Source of the DNA: Actinomycetota bacterium
Lineage (GTDB): Bacteria; Actinomycetota; Acidimicrobiia; Spongiisociales; UBA5794
Assembly (NCBI GenBank): GCA_003648875.1
Contig: QMQC01000011.1
Coordinates: 1-14,906, forward strand
Direction of reading: 5' to 3'
DNA length: 14,906 nucleotides
Shown one piece after another: positions 1 through 7,244 of this stretch (positions within the stretch are counted from its first letter, which is position 1; each line of letters opens with the position of its first letter). The position numbers and the translations under genes are program-made. The notes below the pieces were generated by a model that saw only the letters and a list, made by a program, of their open reading frames with translations, was not told the origin of the DNA and made no database searches.

Positions 1-279
1 GTTGTCTGGTGTCCGGAAGGCGACCCACGAGCCCGTCGTAGCGATACCGACGGCAACGACCTCAGCCCCGTCGAACGCCACATCGATGGGATCACCTCCC
101 CGACAATCCAGCAGGGCTGTCGAGGATGAATCTGTTGAGCTTCCTGTGACGCCGTCGTCCAACGGATCGATGACACCGACAACAACAAGCCCGGCACCGA
201 CAACGATGCCTGCGATCCCGACGAGGGCGACGGCCAGCATGGTGAGTCCAGCAATCCCGCGTTCTTGGGGGCTTCTCAT
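1..279 (-). CDS. Membrane-anchored hypothetical protein, N-terminal part (cut by window edge)
   Basis: The frame stays open from an ATG at 279 to base 1, giving 93 residues with the C-terminus outside the window. The start is supported by an AAGGGGG ribosome binding site about ten bases upstream. Residues 1-8 are polar and basic (MRSPQERG). Residues 9-37 are a long Ala/Val/Gly/Ile stretch that would form one transmembrane helix or an uncleaved signal anchor. A Ser/Thr/Asp-rich linker follows (about 41-56), then the beginning of a domain with alternating hydrophobic residues (DVAFDGAEVVAVGIATTGSW), which suggests beta strands. The likely topology is a short cytoplasmic tail with an extracytoplasmic domain. 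I do not recognise the family and infer no function. The plus-strand ORF over the same bases is a low-complexity Pro/Ser/Thr shadow. Confidence 0.7.
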   Translation of the reverse strand, partial: MRSPQERGIAGLTMLAVALVGIAGIVVGAGLVVVGVIDPLDDGVTGSSTDSSSTALLDCRGGDPIDVAFDGAEVVAVGIATTGSWVAFRTPDN

Positions 280-359
280 GAGCTTGGTGCCCCCTTGAGG
301 TTCACACGGCTGACGGGCATGCCGACCGATTGCAGAGGCGCACACTACGCCTGTGTCAA

Positions 360-396
360 GATCTGTGCACCGGAGTTGCTGTGATGCACAGAGATC
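360..396 (-). terminator. Possible hairpin terminator after the secreted-protein gene
   Basis: Inverted repeat GATCTGTGCA / TGCACAGAGATC with a two-base bulge in one arm. The ten paired bases enclose a loop of about 15 bases. It lies 32-69 bases past the stop of the minus-strand gene ending at 429, in the 149-bp gap before the next minus-strand gene. No T-run follows, so it is not a textbook intrinsic terminator. Apart from this hairpin I see nothing firm in the gap 280-428. Confidence 0.25.
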
Positions 397-428
397 GCAT
401 GGTTCCCTCAGTGACCCGTGGCTCTGGG

Positions 429-881
429 TCAGTCGTCCTGGGGCTTCTTGCCCTGGTTCTCCTTGGGCTCCCTAAGCTGCTTCTTGAACTGCCCGAAGTT
501 CTTCGGAGTGCCTTCGAGGGAACTGAGCGCACTATCACCGAGTTCTTTGAATCGGCGTCCGAAAGCCCATCCCTCACCGTCCGCGAATGCCGTGACCAGT
601 TCGTCGAGTGTTATAACGCCCGCTGCCTCCAGTTGTAGCAGCTTGAAGATAGCTCCCCACCCGACAGCCGGTTCTCCGGTGCGCAGGCCTTCGATTTCAG
701 CGAGTTCTGCACCGTCGTCGAGGTCATAGCCAGCGAGGAGCTTGGCCTTCCAGAGCTGAGCTTCGCTGAACACGCTCGTCTCGCTTGCTTCCGGGTCGGC
801 ATCGGTGTCGTCGGCGAGGGCTATCGCCGCGGTCGATGCGAAGAGTGCTGCGGCGATTGCGATGATTGCTATCCGTCTCAT
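429..881 (-). CDS. Small secreted protein of unknown function with two Gly-Trp motifs
   Basis: A 150-residue protein. The ATG at 881 was chosen because an AGAGAGG ribosome binding site lies just upstream and it places a signal peptide exactly at the N-terminus; an upstream in-frame GTG at 908 adds nine residues without improving this. Residues 1-23 have a basic n-region (MRR), an Ala/Ile-rich core and an ALA cleavage site before an acidic stretch (DDTDADPEASE). The mature part of about 127 residues is mostly helical in character. Two similar segments are visible, GWGAIFKLLQL at 74-84 and GWAFGRRFKEL at 104-114, spaced 30 residues apart. The C-terminal 20 residues are charged and Lys/Gln/Pro/Asp-rich and probably disordered. 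No Cys is present. Export to the cell surface or medium is likely; function is unknown. It diverges from recQ. Confidence 0.8.
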   Translation of the reverse strand: MRRIAIIAIAAALFASTAAIALADDTDADPEASETSVFSEAQLWKAKLLAGYDLDDGAELAEIEGLRTGEPAVGWGAIFKLLQLEAAGVITLDELVTAFADGEGWAFGRRFKELGDSALSSLEGTPKNFGQFKKQLREPKENQGKKPQDD

Positions 882-989
882 ATGGCCTCTCTCGTAAGCA
901 GATCTCACAGGGCACCTTCCCGACCACGGCCCGAGCAGTCTCTCACCAGTACAGACGAACCAGGCACAGAAGTGTTACACCCGTCTCTT

Positions 990-2678
990 ATGCTGGCTTC
1001 CGTGGAAGGATCCGAGATCGAAAGCAGCACGTCGAGCGATGACGCGTACTGGGACATGCTTGCCAGCGAAGCGTCAGGAGACAGATCTCTGAACGCGGGG
1101 GAGCGGACGGGGGACCCGTCGCTGCCTCCTGCGGCTGCCTTTCAGCCGAAGGCACCTCGTCCTCCGGTCGGGGTTGACAACGATGCGCTGTTCGGCGAAC
1201 TCAGGAGGACGTTCGGCTTCAGCACCTTCCGGCCGGGACAGCGGGACGTGCTCGAAGCCGCTCTCGGAGGAGACGATTGCCTCGCAGTGATGCCGACAGG
1301 TTCAGGGAAGTCCCTGACCTACCAGCTTGCTGCCAGGCTGACCGGCGGCACGACACTTGTGGTTTCACCGCTGATAGCACTGATGAAGGACCAGGTCGAT
1401 GCAGCTCGGGAATTGGGTATCGCCGCTACGTTCATCAACTCGAGCATCGAGTTCGAGGAGCGAATGGAGCGGATATCGCGGCTCAAGGCAGGTGATTACG
1501 AACTGGTATACGTTGCCCCTGAGGGTCTCGTCGCATCGGTTGGTTCGATTCTTGATCAGGTCGATGTACGTCTCATCGCCGTCGACGAGGCGCACTGCAT
1601 CTCCCAGTGGGGCCATGACTTCAGGCCTGCGTACCGCCAGCTCGTCAACCTCAAATCCCGGTATGGGGTGCCCGTGCTTGCCCTTACGGCTACAGCGACT
1701 TCGCGTGTCAGGAGCGACATCGCGACGCAGTTGGATCTGGCGAGTCCTGTTGTCGTGCAGACATCGTTCTTTCGGCAAAACCTGAAACTGCATACGTACA
1801 AGAAGGGAAGACACGATGGAGTCCACATCAAGGTGAAGGACTACATCGGCAAGATATGCACCCAACGCAGCGGTGACAGCGGCATCATCTACACGCTGTC
1901 GAGGAAGTCTGCAGAGAGCACCGCGAAATATCTGCGGTCCATCGGCACCAAGGCTTCTGCCTATCACGCCGGCCTGGACGCTGAGACCCGCACGAAGGTG
2001 CAGGACGACTTCATCAGGGATGAGATCGATGTGGTGTGTGCCACAGTTGCATTCGGGATGGGGATCGACAAGTCCAATGTTCGGTTCGTGATCCACCGTG
2101 ACATGCCAAAGTCGCTCGAGGGCTATTACCAGGAGATCGGCAGGGCGGGGCGCGATGGCCTCGACAGCGACTGCTACCTCTTCTACTCGTGGGCTGATGT
2201 CATCCAGCTCGAACGCATGGTGTCCGGGAGTGACAACGAATCATCCCAGCGCACCCAGATCCGGCGAATGTATGACTTCTCCGAGTCCACGAATTGCCGG
2301 CACAGTGCTTTGGCGAGCCATTTCGGTGAGCAGATCGACCCATGCCAGCGGTCCTGTGATCGGTGTACCGATCTCGGCTCCGACCTCGATGCGGCACCGA
2401 CGCCGAGGACCCCGAGGGCGAGCCGCGACCAGCTCGAACTACCTGAAGGTGCGGAGGACCTCTTCGAGGAACTGCGGACTCTCCGAATGAAACTCGCACG
2501 CGAGCGAGATGTCCCTGCGTATATCGTGTTCAACGATGCAACGCTGCGTGAGATGGCGGCGACCATGCCGTCGAATCACCACGACTTGATTGCGATCACA
2601 GGCGTTGGTGCCAAGAAGATCGAGACGTACGGTGATGACTTTCTCGGTGTCATCCGAGCGTGGCAGGCCACCTCGTAG
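990..2678 (+). CDS. recQ: ATP-dependent DNA helicase RecQ, lacking the RQC winged-helix domain
   Basis: Superfamily 2 3'-5' DNA helicase acting in recombination and fork repair. Numbering from the ATG at 990 (562 residues): FGFSTFRPGQ (75-84, the RecQ motif 0), Walker A MPTGSGKS (101-108), DEAH box (199-202) followed by CISQWGHDFRPAY, motif III ALTATAT (231-237), motif V region AFGMGIDKSNVR (354-365) and motif VI QEIGRAGRDG (381-390). A zinc site is visible as four Cys (436, 452, 456, 459). After only about 25-30 linker residues an HRDC domain occupies about 487-559, so the RQC winged helix normally placed between them is missing. The frame is open back to 882, but an ATG at 882 would abut the divergent gene's start at 881, has no ribosome binding site and adds low-complexity sequence. 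The true start is uncertain: 990, 1053 or a GTG at 972 are possible. The stop is 5 bp from the convergent gene. Confidence 0.93.
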   Translation: MLASVEGSEIESSTSSDDAYWDMLASEASGDRSLNAGERTGDPSLPPAAAFQPKAPRPPVGVDNDALFGELRRTFGFSTFRPGQRDVLEAALGGDDCLAVMPTGSGKSLTYQLAARLTGGTTLVVSPLIALMKDQVDAARELGIAATFINSSIEFEERMERISRLKAGDYELVYVAPEGLVASVGSILDQVDVRLIAVDEAHCISQWGHDFRPAYRQLVNLKSRYGVPVLALTATATSRVRSDIATQLDLASPVVVQTSFFRQNLKLHTYKKGRHDGVHIKVKDYIGKICTQRSGDSGIIYTLSRKSAESTAKYLRSIGTKASAYHAGLDAETRTKVQDDFIRDEIDVVCATVAFGMGIDKSNVRFVIHRDMPKSLEGYYQEIGRAGRDGLDSDCYLFYSWADVIQLERMVSGSDNESSQRTQIRRMYDFSESTNCRHSALASHFGEQIDPCQRSCDRCTDLGSDLDAAPTPRTPRASRDQLELPEGAEDLFEELRTLRMKLARERDVPAYIVFNDATLREMAATMPSNHHDLIAITGVGAKKIETYGDDFLGVIRAWQATS

Positions 2679-2683
2679 AAGGG

Positions 2684-3022
2684 TCAGGGCTCGTCGAGGA
2701 TCTCGGCGAGGAACTCATCGACAGCCCGGTTCCCGACGGTCTCCCCATATCGATCGTCGAGGATCCCGCGCATCTTCGTGAGGAGATCTTCTCGCTCCTC
2801 ACTTTCGGACTTTGTCGAGGCCGGAACGATGTCGGTTCCGTCGATCCACGGCTTTCCCTCCGAGCTCCATGGCACGAGGATCATCCAGGCCCAGATGTTG
2901 TCGCCTTTGACATCACCAGTCCTCCGCACGAGGCCGAGACACGAGAATGGGAGCGGTACCCAACCCATCGTTCGGAGTAGGTCTCTTCCATCTGGCATGT
3001 TTGCGGCGTCTGGCTCTGCCAT
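2684..3022 (-). CDS. Hypothetical 112-residue cytoplasmic protein
   Basis: The ATG at 3022 is preceded by GAGGAG four to five bases upstream, a strong ribosome binding site. No signal peptide or transmembrane segment is visible. The first 60 residues are mixed and aromatic-rich, with several Trp (GWVPLPFSCLGLV, IWAWMILVPW, KPWIDGTD). The last 45 residues are charged and probably helical (KSESEEREDLLTKM and NRAVDEFLAEILDEP). Its stop lies 5 bp from the stop of the convergent recQ. The 93-bp gap upstream separates it from the cyclase gene on the same strand, with a GC-rich hairpin between them, so it probably has its own promoter. I do not recognise the family. Good start signal and lack of overlap make it a likely real gene. 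Confidence 0.7.
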   Translation of the reverse strand: MAEPDAANMPDGRDLLRTMGWVPLPFSCLGLVRRTGDVKGDNIWAWMILVPWSSEGKPWIDGTDIVPASTKSESEEREDLLTKMRGILDDRYGETVGNRAVDEFLAEILDEP

Positions 3023-3090
3023 GGCTCCTCGGATTCGCTGGGCAGGAAACGTTACAGGCCCCGCTTGGATAAACCTACGGTCGCTGGGTC

Positions 3091-3109
3091 CGGGCGTATG
3101 CGCCGCCCG
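3091..3109 (-). terminator. GC-rich hairpin just after the cyclase stop
   Basis: A perfect 6-bp stem, CGGGCG / CGCCCG, with a 7-base loop begins about 6 bases after the TGA of the cyclase gene on the minus strand. There is no T-run after it. Position and stability suggest a transcription end or RNA 3' stabiliser; the missing U-tract keeps confidence low. Confidence 0.35.
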
Positions 3110-3115
3110 CTCGGG

Positions 3116-4831
3116 TCAATCCGAACCCAGACCAGCCCCTTCAAGAGCCTTCTTCCAGCGATCAACGAATCGGTCGTCCTGATATGGGTTCGATGCGAGC
3201 CATTCGTAGATGTTCGCCTGTGGGTAGCGCTCGCGGATCAGGTCGCCGGTTGCGTGCGCCCTGCGTTCGAGTCCGAGTTCGCTTTGGGATGCTGCGAGAA
3301 CAAGCAGAGCTTCGATGTTCTGGGGCTGGTGCTCAAGCACCTCTTCGGCAACAGCGGCAGCTTGCTCGAATCGCTCACCCACGTAGTAGGAGGCTGCGAG
3401 AACGGTCGGATACCAAGGCTTGTTCACAGGGCTGAGCCCCATTGCTCGATCAACCAACTCGATCGCTTCCTCCCACTGGCCGAGGTATCGGCGAATACTC
3501 GCCTCCACACCCCACGTCAGGTCACACGTCGGTCTCACGACCCGCGTCGATGAGATCTGAGTCAACGCGCCGTCGGCATCACCCTCCGCAAGCGTTATCG
3601 CTGCCAGCACCATGGTTCCCAGACCTGATTCATCACCGAGTTCGATGCCCCTCGTCACGTCGACCCTGGCGCTGCTCAATGATTCCTCCGGGTTCTTGGC
3701 GAAGCCCTGCCCGACACCGAGCCAGTCCGTGAATCCAGCCAGCGAGTGACCCAGCCCACTGTCAGGAAATTCACTCTTCAGTTCTTCATTGATGCGGCGT
3801 GACTGATTCCAGCCGCTGACTGTTCCAGCCGTGAGGTGGTACCACGACTCATACACCATCGCGATAGATCTCGGATCGGCGATCTCGTGGAGGAACCGAG
3901 CAGGTTCGCCGACGATCAGTTCGATCTCGAATGCTCTCACGATCTCCTCGGCAAACTCGTCCGCCATATCGAGCAGGGACTCGACGTCTGTGTCCCACTT
4001 CTGTGCCCAAAGGGCATTCTGCGTGGTCACTTCCATCGCCGATGCCCACAGCCGAACGCGCGTCCCGACCTGGGCTATCCCGGAAGACAGTACGTATCGA
4101 ACGTTCGATGCAATCTCTCCGCCGTTCCGGGTCTGACCCAGCGTCATCGTCACGTCGACAACGTCCAGATTTCGAAGGTCGACCAATCCCGACACCACAT
4201 CGGAAAGCAGGAACGCCCCCACGGAACGAAGGTCATCGGATACTCCCTCGGTATGCATGGGGAGTACAGCAACCTTGGGGGTTTCAAGAGCGAGAGGCCT
4301 GATCGGGGCCACCGAAGTGTCGTTCTCGGCAGGAAGGTCGACGAAGTCATACACCTCCACACGCTCAGGGATGTTCTTGAGGTGCTGACTCCCCTTCGAA
4401 CGGAACCGCAGCATCGGCTCGTCGAGGGCTCGGTAGACGTCGCCAGAGACGCTGAGACCCCCTGGTTGAGCGATCGACTGAATCCGTGCCGCGATGTTCA
4501 ACGCGTCTCCCAGCCAGCTCCCGTCGTTACTGACCCGGACCGGGCCAACGTCGACGCCCATGCGGAAACGCATGCGCTGGAACTCAGGGACGAGAGCATT
4601 CTTGGCTGCAAGCGAATTTGTGACCGCGATGGCAGTCCGAACTGCATGATCGGCTTGATCGAAGACCGCCATGAAATTGTCCCCGACGAAGTTGACCAGC
4701 GTTCCGCCGGCACCGGCGACCTGATCTGTGACAATGAGTCTGGTCGCGCTCAGTGCATCTGCCGTGTTGTCCGGGTCGTCCGCGAGGAGTCGGCTGTAGC
4801 TGACAATGTCGCCGTTCAGCGCGTAGAGCAC
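3116..4831 (-). CDS. Class III adenylate/guanylate cyclase-type protein with TolB-like and TPR regions
   Basis: Predicted soluble signalling protein (571 residues from the GTG at 4831). Residues 1-165 match a class III nucleotide cyclase domain: metal-binding Asp in NGDIVSYS (D8) and VGDNF (D51), and GDALNIAAR (108-116) carrying the transition-state Asn112 and Arg116. The base-selecting Lys expected just before the second Asp is Asn47, so substrate (ATP, GTP or none) is unclear. Residues 185-310 resemble the TolB/FlgO-like domain common in cyclase-TPR proteins (PKVAVLPM, RYVLSSGIAQVGTRVRLWA, ALWAQKWDTD). Residues 320-565 are helical, TPR-like repeats (GQWEEAIELVDRAMGLSP, ERFEQAAAVAEEVLEHQP), probably for protein binding. 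The frame is open to 5125 but that part is antisense to the divergent lipoprotein. The start is doubtful: GTG 4888 is in frame, and an AUC at 4843 has ideal spacing from AAGGGAGG. See the 9-codon ORF at 4843-4872. Confidence 0.85.
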   Translation of the reverse strand: MLYALNGDIVSYSRLLADDPDNTADALSATRLIVTDQVAGAGGTLVNFVGDNFMAVFDQADHAVRTAIAVTNSLAAKNALVPEFQRMRFRMGVDVGPVRVSNDGSWLGDALNIAARIQSIAQPGGLSVSGDVYRALDEPMLRFRSKGSQHLKNIPERVEVYDFVDLPAENDTSVAPIRPLALETPKVAVLPMHTEGVSDDLRSVGAFLLSDVVSGLVDLRNLDVVDVTMTLGQTRNGGEIASNVRYVLSSGIAQVGTRVRLWASAMEVTTQNALWAQKWDTDVESLLDMADEFAEEIVRAFEIELIVGEPARFLHEIADPRSIAMVYESWYHLTAGTVSGWNQSRRINEELKSEFPDSGLGHSLAGFTDWLGVGQGFAKNPEESLSSARVDVTRGIELGDESGLGTMVLAAITLAEGDADGALTQISSTRVVRPTCDLTWGVEASIRRYLGQWEEAIELVDRAMGLSPVNKPWYPTVLAASYYVGERFEQAAAVAEEVLEHQPQNIEALLVLAASQSELGLERRAHATGDLIRERYPQANIYEWLASNPYQDDRFVDRWKKALEGAGLGSD

Positions 4832-4842
4832 GTCGTTCTCGA

Positions 4843-4872
4843 TTAGGTGCCTCCCTTGGAACCTTGCACCAT
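4843..4872 (-). CDS. Possible 9-codon leader ORF upstream of the cyclase
   Basis: ATG at 4872 with an ideal ribosome binding site encodes MVQGSKGGT and stops at TAA (4845-4843). It is out of frame with the cyclase by one base. The stop overlaps an in-frame AUC codon of the cyclase by one base (TAATC) and lies 11 bases before the cyclase GTG at 4831. A second Shine-Dalgarno sequence, AAGGGAGG, lies inside it (4850-4857). It may couple cyclase translation by termination and reinitiation. A one-base sequencing or assembly indel that separates the true start from the cyclase is an equal alternative. Confidence 0.4.
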   Translation of the reverse strand: MVQGSKGGT

Positions 4873-4877
4873 TATGG

Positions 4878-4884
4878 CCTCCTT
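4878..4884 (-). promoter_or_regulatory. Strong ribosome binding site AAGGAGG
   Basis: AAGGAGG on the minus strand, five bases before the ATG at 4872. It is the best Shine-Dalgarno match upstream of the cyclase, yet the start it serves opens only nine codons. Confidence 0.7.
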
Positions 4885-4964
4885 CCACGGGTCCGTTGAC
4901 GGTTCTGTCGCCTGACGCGATCGTGACCGTCGATGCATACAGATTCCGGACGTAGCATTGGCAT

Positions 4965-6200
4965 ATGCCCCGCCTCTTTCCTGTCGTTCTCGCTTTCGGG
5001 GTCCTGGCAACCGCCTGTGTGTCTTCGACTGCCCCCGATCCGACGCCAACTGTGCCGAGGAACGCTTCAACTTCGTCTCCGGTAGTCGAGATGGGCGCCG
5101 ATCGGATGGTGGTGTCGACCGTCACTGGCGCGATAGAGGTTCACGACGCGACCGGGGGCGAGATCTCGCGCATCGACCCACCCGAGGGCCACATCTTCCG
5201 TCAGCCGACGTGGCTCAACGGTTCGACGATTGTGTTCTCAGACGTGTCGGACTCCGGTGACCATTCGCTGACTGCCGCCGAAGCCGAAACGGGGAACATC
5301 GTGTGGCGCACACCCATGGAAACCCCGCCATTCTATTTCTCACCAGCTCCAGCAAGTAGCCGCTATGCGACGACGTCGCTCCGAAACCATCCGTCAGGTG
5401 CAGGTCTCATCTCAGAGCTTGTCGACCATTCGGGGATCGTTACTCCGCTGTCGTCCGAATCGCCGTTCTACACCAGTTGGTCACCTGAGGGCGACTCGCT
5501 GGCGATTCACGTTGCGGGCCAGCGCCTCGACGTGCGCCGAGCCGAGGGCACCGAGACGATCCTGACCGATACCGGTCTCTTCCAAGCGCCTGTGTGGGTG
5601 GATCGAGGCCTCGTGACATTGCGCTCAGTCGATGACACCCAGCGTGTTGTGCTCTGGACCGATGCTTCGTTGACGGACCTAGCGGAGGTCGAGGGTCCCG
5701 TCGGGTTCGTTGCTGCCGGTGACATGATCGCGATTCAGGCAACGGAGCGGCCAGACGTTGGATCGATCGCCGCGGGTTTGCGCACACAGCTCCTGCCGAC
5801 GCTTCCGGGTGGGAAGCTCGTGACGATCGACCTGGTGACGGGAACGCTACGCACCGTATCGAGCGAGCTTGCGCTTCTCTACCAGTGGGATGAGAGCGGG
5901 GAGGACCTTCTCTTCGCCACGCTCGGTGATGAGCCCCTGTCGCTGGCATGGAATGTCTGGTCGGATGGTCAGAGTGTTGAGATCGAATCGTTCACACTGC
6001 AGCCGCCGTGGTTTCGCAGCCTGGTCCCGTTCTTCGACCAGTATGCGCAGTCCGTCCGGTTCTGGTCGTGGTCCGGCGACTACATCGGCTACCCGGCCGT
6101 TCGCGACGAGGAACCAGTGGTCGTCATCCATCCGGTTGATGGGACCGAGTCCATCGTCATCCCCGGAGCGACCTGGGTCTCCTGGGCGCCAGCAGGCTGA
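4965..6200 (+). CDS. Lipoprotein with TolB/WD40-like beta-propeller repeats
   Basis: A 411-residue exported protein. Residues 1-18 form a lipoprotein signal: short basic start (MPR), hydrophobic core, and LATAC with Cys18 as the lipidation site. A Pro/Ser/Thr-rich linker (19-38) precedes the folded domain. From about 40 onward there are repeated short beta-strand units with the Trp-Ser/Asp-x-x-Gly pattern of propeller blades, such as YTSWSPEGDSLAIH, LYQWDESGEDLLFA, RFWSWSGDYIGYP and the final ATWVSWAPAG. This supports a TolB-like or WD40-like propeller anchored to the outside of the cytoplasmic membrane; ligand unknown. It is divergent from the cyclase, with a shared 92-bp region (4873-4964), so joint regulation is possible. 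No clear Shine-Dalgarno precedes the ATG; leaderless or weak initiation is possible. An EamA transporter follows after 33 bp. Confidence 0.85.
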   Translation: MPRLFPVVLAFGVLATACVSSTAPDPTPTVPRNASTSSPVVEMGADRMVVSTVTGAIEVHDATGGEISRIDPPEGHIFRQPTWLNGSTIVFSDVSDSGDHSLTAAEAETGNIVWRTPMETPPFYFSPAPASSRYATTSLRNHPSGAGLISELVDHSGIVTPLSSESPFYTSWSPEGDSLAIHVAGQRLDVRRAEGTETILTDTGLFQAPVWVDRGLVTLRSVDDTQRVVLWTDASLTDLAEVEGPVGFVAAGDMIAIQATERPDVGSIAAGLRTQLLPTLPGGKLVTIDLVTGTLRTVSSELALLYQWDESGEDLLFATLGDEPLSLAWNVWSDGQSVEIESFTLQPPWFRSLVPFFDQYAQSVRFWSWSGDYIGYPAVRDEEPVVVIHPVDGTESIVIPGATWVSWAPAG

Positions 6201-6233
6201 TCTCTTCCGGGCTGATCTGAACTGCAGGAGGCT

Positions 6234-7232
6234 ATGGCCCGCGTGCGTCGGTCACGATTTCATCTGCTCGAGCCCGTCATCGAGGACTCCCGATCGCCGA
6301 TAGGGTCGTGGCGACGAGCGAAGGAAGGGCTGTTGGCATCACCGCTCACCAACGTCGGTTCGCGCCCGGCTGCATACGGACCGGCCGAGTGGGGCCTCAC
6401 TCTCCTGATCGGGCTCATCTGGGGATCAGCGTTCCTTTGGATCGCCCTTGCCGTGGATTCACTCTCGCCCGGTCTTGTTGCCTTCGGGAGAGTGGCGTTG
6501 GGTGCCGTGGCCCTTGCGGTCTTTCCGCAGGCCCGCATACGAATACAGAGGGAGGACTGGGCGCGGATTCTTGCAGTCGCCGTTGCAGGCAATGCGGGAC
6601 CAGCGCTGCTGTTTGCGATAGCGGAGACCGAGCTTGACTCTGCGGTTGCCGGGATGGTGACCAGCGGTACGCCGGTCCTGAGCCTCGTGGTCGCAGCGTT
6701 CTTGCTTCACAAGCTCCCCGGACGAGCGCAGGCTTTGGGCATTGGCATCGGTTTCATCGGCATCGTCATGATGACAACACCCTCCCTCGTTGGTGTGCGG
6801 GCGGCACCCGTTGGCATCGTTCTCGTGTTCCTTGCGACGATTGGCTATGGGATCAACAGCAACATCGTTGTGCCACTTCAGCAGAAATACGGCGGCGCGG
6901 CCGTCACTTTGTGGGCACTGGTTCTCTCGAGTGCGATGCTCGTCCCATTCGCAGTTCGGTCCCTTGACGGTTCGGAGTTCTCCATGCCTTCCGTGATCGC
7001 AGTTCTGATTCTTGGAGTCATCGGAACCGGAATCGTCCGTGCCCTGAGCACGACCCTTGCAGGTCGTGTCGGTGGGCCACGCATGACCACCACCACGTAC
7101 CTGATCCCTGTCGTTGCGATCGTGTTGGGCGTTGTGTTCCGCAGCGAAGTCGTCCAGCCGATCGCCATTGTGGGCGTGGTCGTCGTTCTGTCAGGTGCAT
7201 ATCTCGCCACGAGAGCAGTGAATCCCGACTGA
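6234..7232 (+). CDS. EamA/DMT-family transporter
   Basis: A 332-residue integral membrane protein of the drug/metabolite transporter superfamily, a likely metabolite exporter of unknown substrate. Ten hydrophobic segments are visible, in two EamA halves: the first from about residue 50 (WGLTLLIGLIWGSAFLWIAL) to about 190, the second to 330 (ending IAIVGVVVVLSGAYLATRA). The early G-x-x-W-G-S-x-F motif and the Pro after the fifth helix of each half fit the family. The ATG at 6234 has an AGGAGG only two bases away, which is tight, and gives about 45 hydrophilic residues before the first helix. A TTG at 6333 with AAGGAAGGG upstream would give a more usual short N-terminus (SPLTNVG) and may be the true start. 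It lies 33 bp after the lipoprotein, so the two may be co-transcribed. It converges on the selenoprotein gene with 12 bp between stops. Confidence 0.9.
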   Translation: MARVRRSRFHLLEPVIEDSRSPIGSWRRAKEGLLASPLTNVGSRPAAYGPAEWGLTLLIGLIWGSAFLWIALAVDSLSPGLVAFGRVALGAVALAVFPQARIRIQREDWARILAVAVAGNAGPALLFAIAETELDSAVAGMVTSGTPVLSLVVAAFLLHKLPGRAQALGIGIGFIGIVMMTTPSLVGVRAAPVGIVLVFLATIGYGINSNIVVPLQQKYGGAAVTLWALVLSSAMLVPFAVRSLDGSEFSMPSVIAVLILGVIGTGIVRALSTTLAGRVGGPRMTTTTYLIPVVAIVLGVVFRSEVVQPIAIVGVVVVLSGAYLATRAVNPD

Positions 7233-7244
7233 CCGACCCGAGGG

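Noticed and set aside
354..359. TTGACA on the minus strand upstream of the gene starting at 279
   Set aside because: No acceptable -10 hexamer lies 16-18 bases downstream, so it is not called a promoter.
330..638. 102-residue plus-strand ORF with a Leu-rich stretch
   Set aside because: Antisense shadow of the secreted-protein gene, which has a clear signal peptide and ribosome binding site on the other strand.
882..989. recQ N-terminal extension from the ATG at 882
   Set aside because: It would abut the start of the divergent gene at 881, has no Shine-Dalgarno sequence, and codes for low-complexity residues before the conserved helicase core.
3836..4846. 336-residue plus-strand ORF
   Set aside because: Antisense to the cyclase gene, which has recognisable domains throughout; the translation shows no family motifs.
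4832..5125. N-terminal extension of the cyclase to an ATG at 5125
   Set aside because: It overlaps the start and signal peptide of the divergent lipoprotein, and the residues do not look like part of a cyclase.
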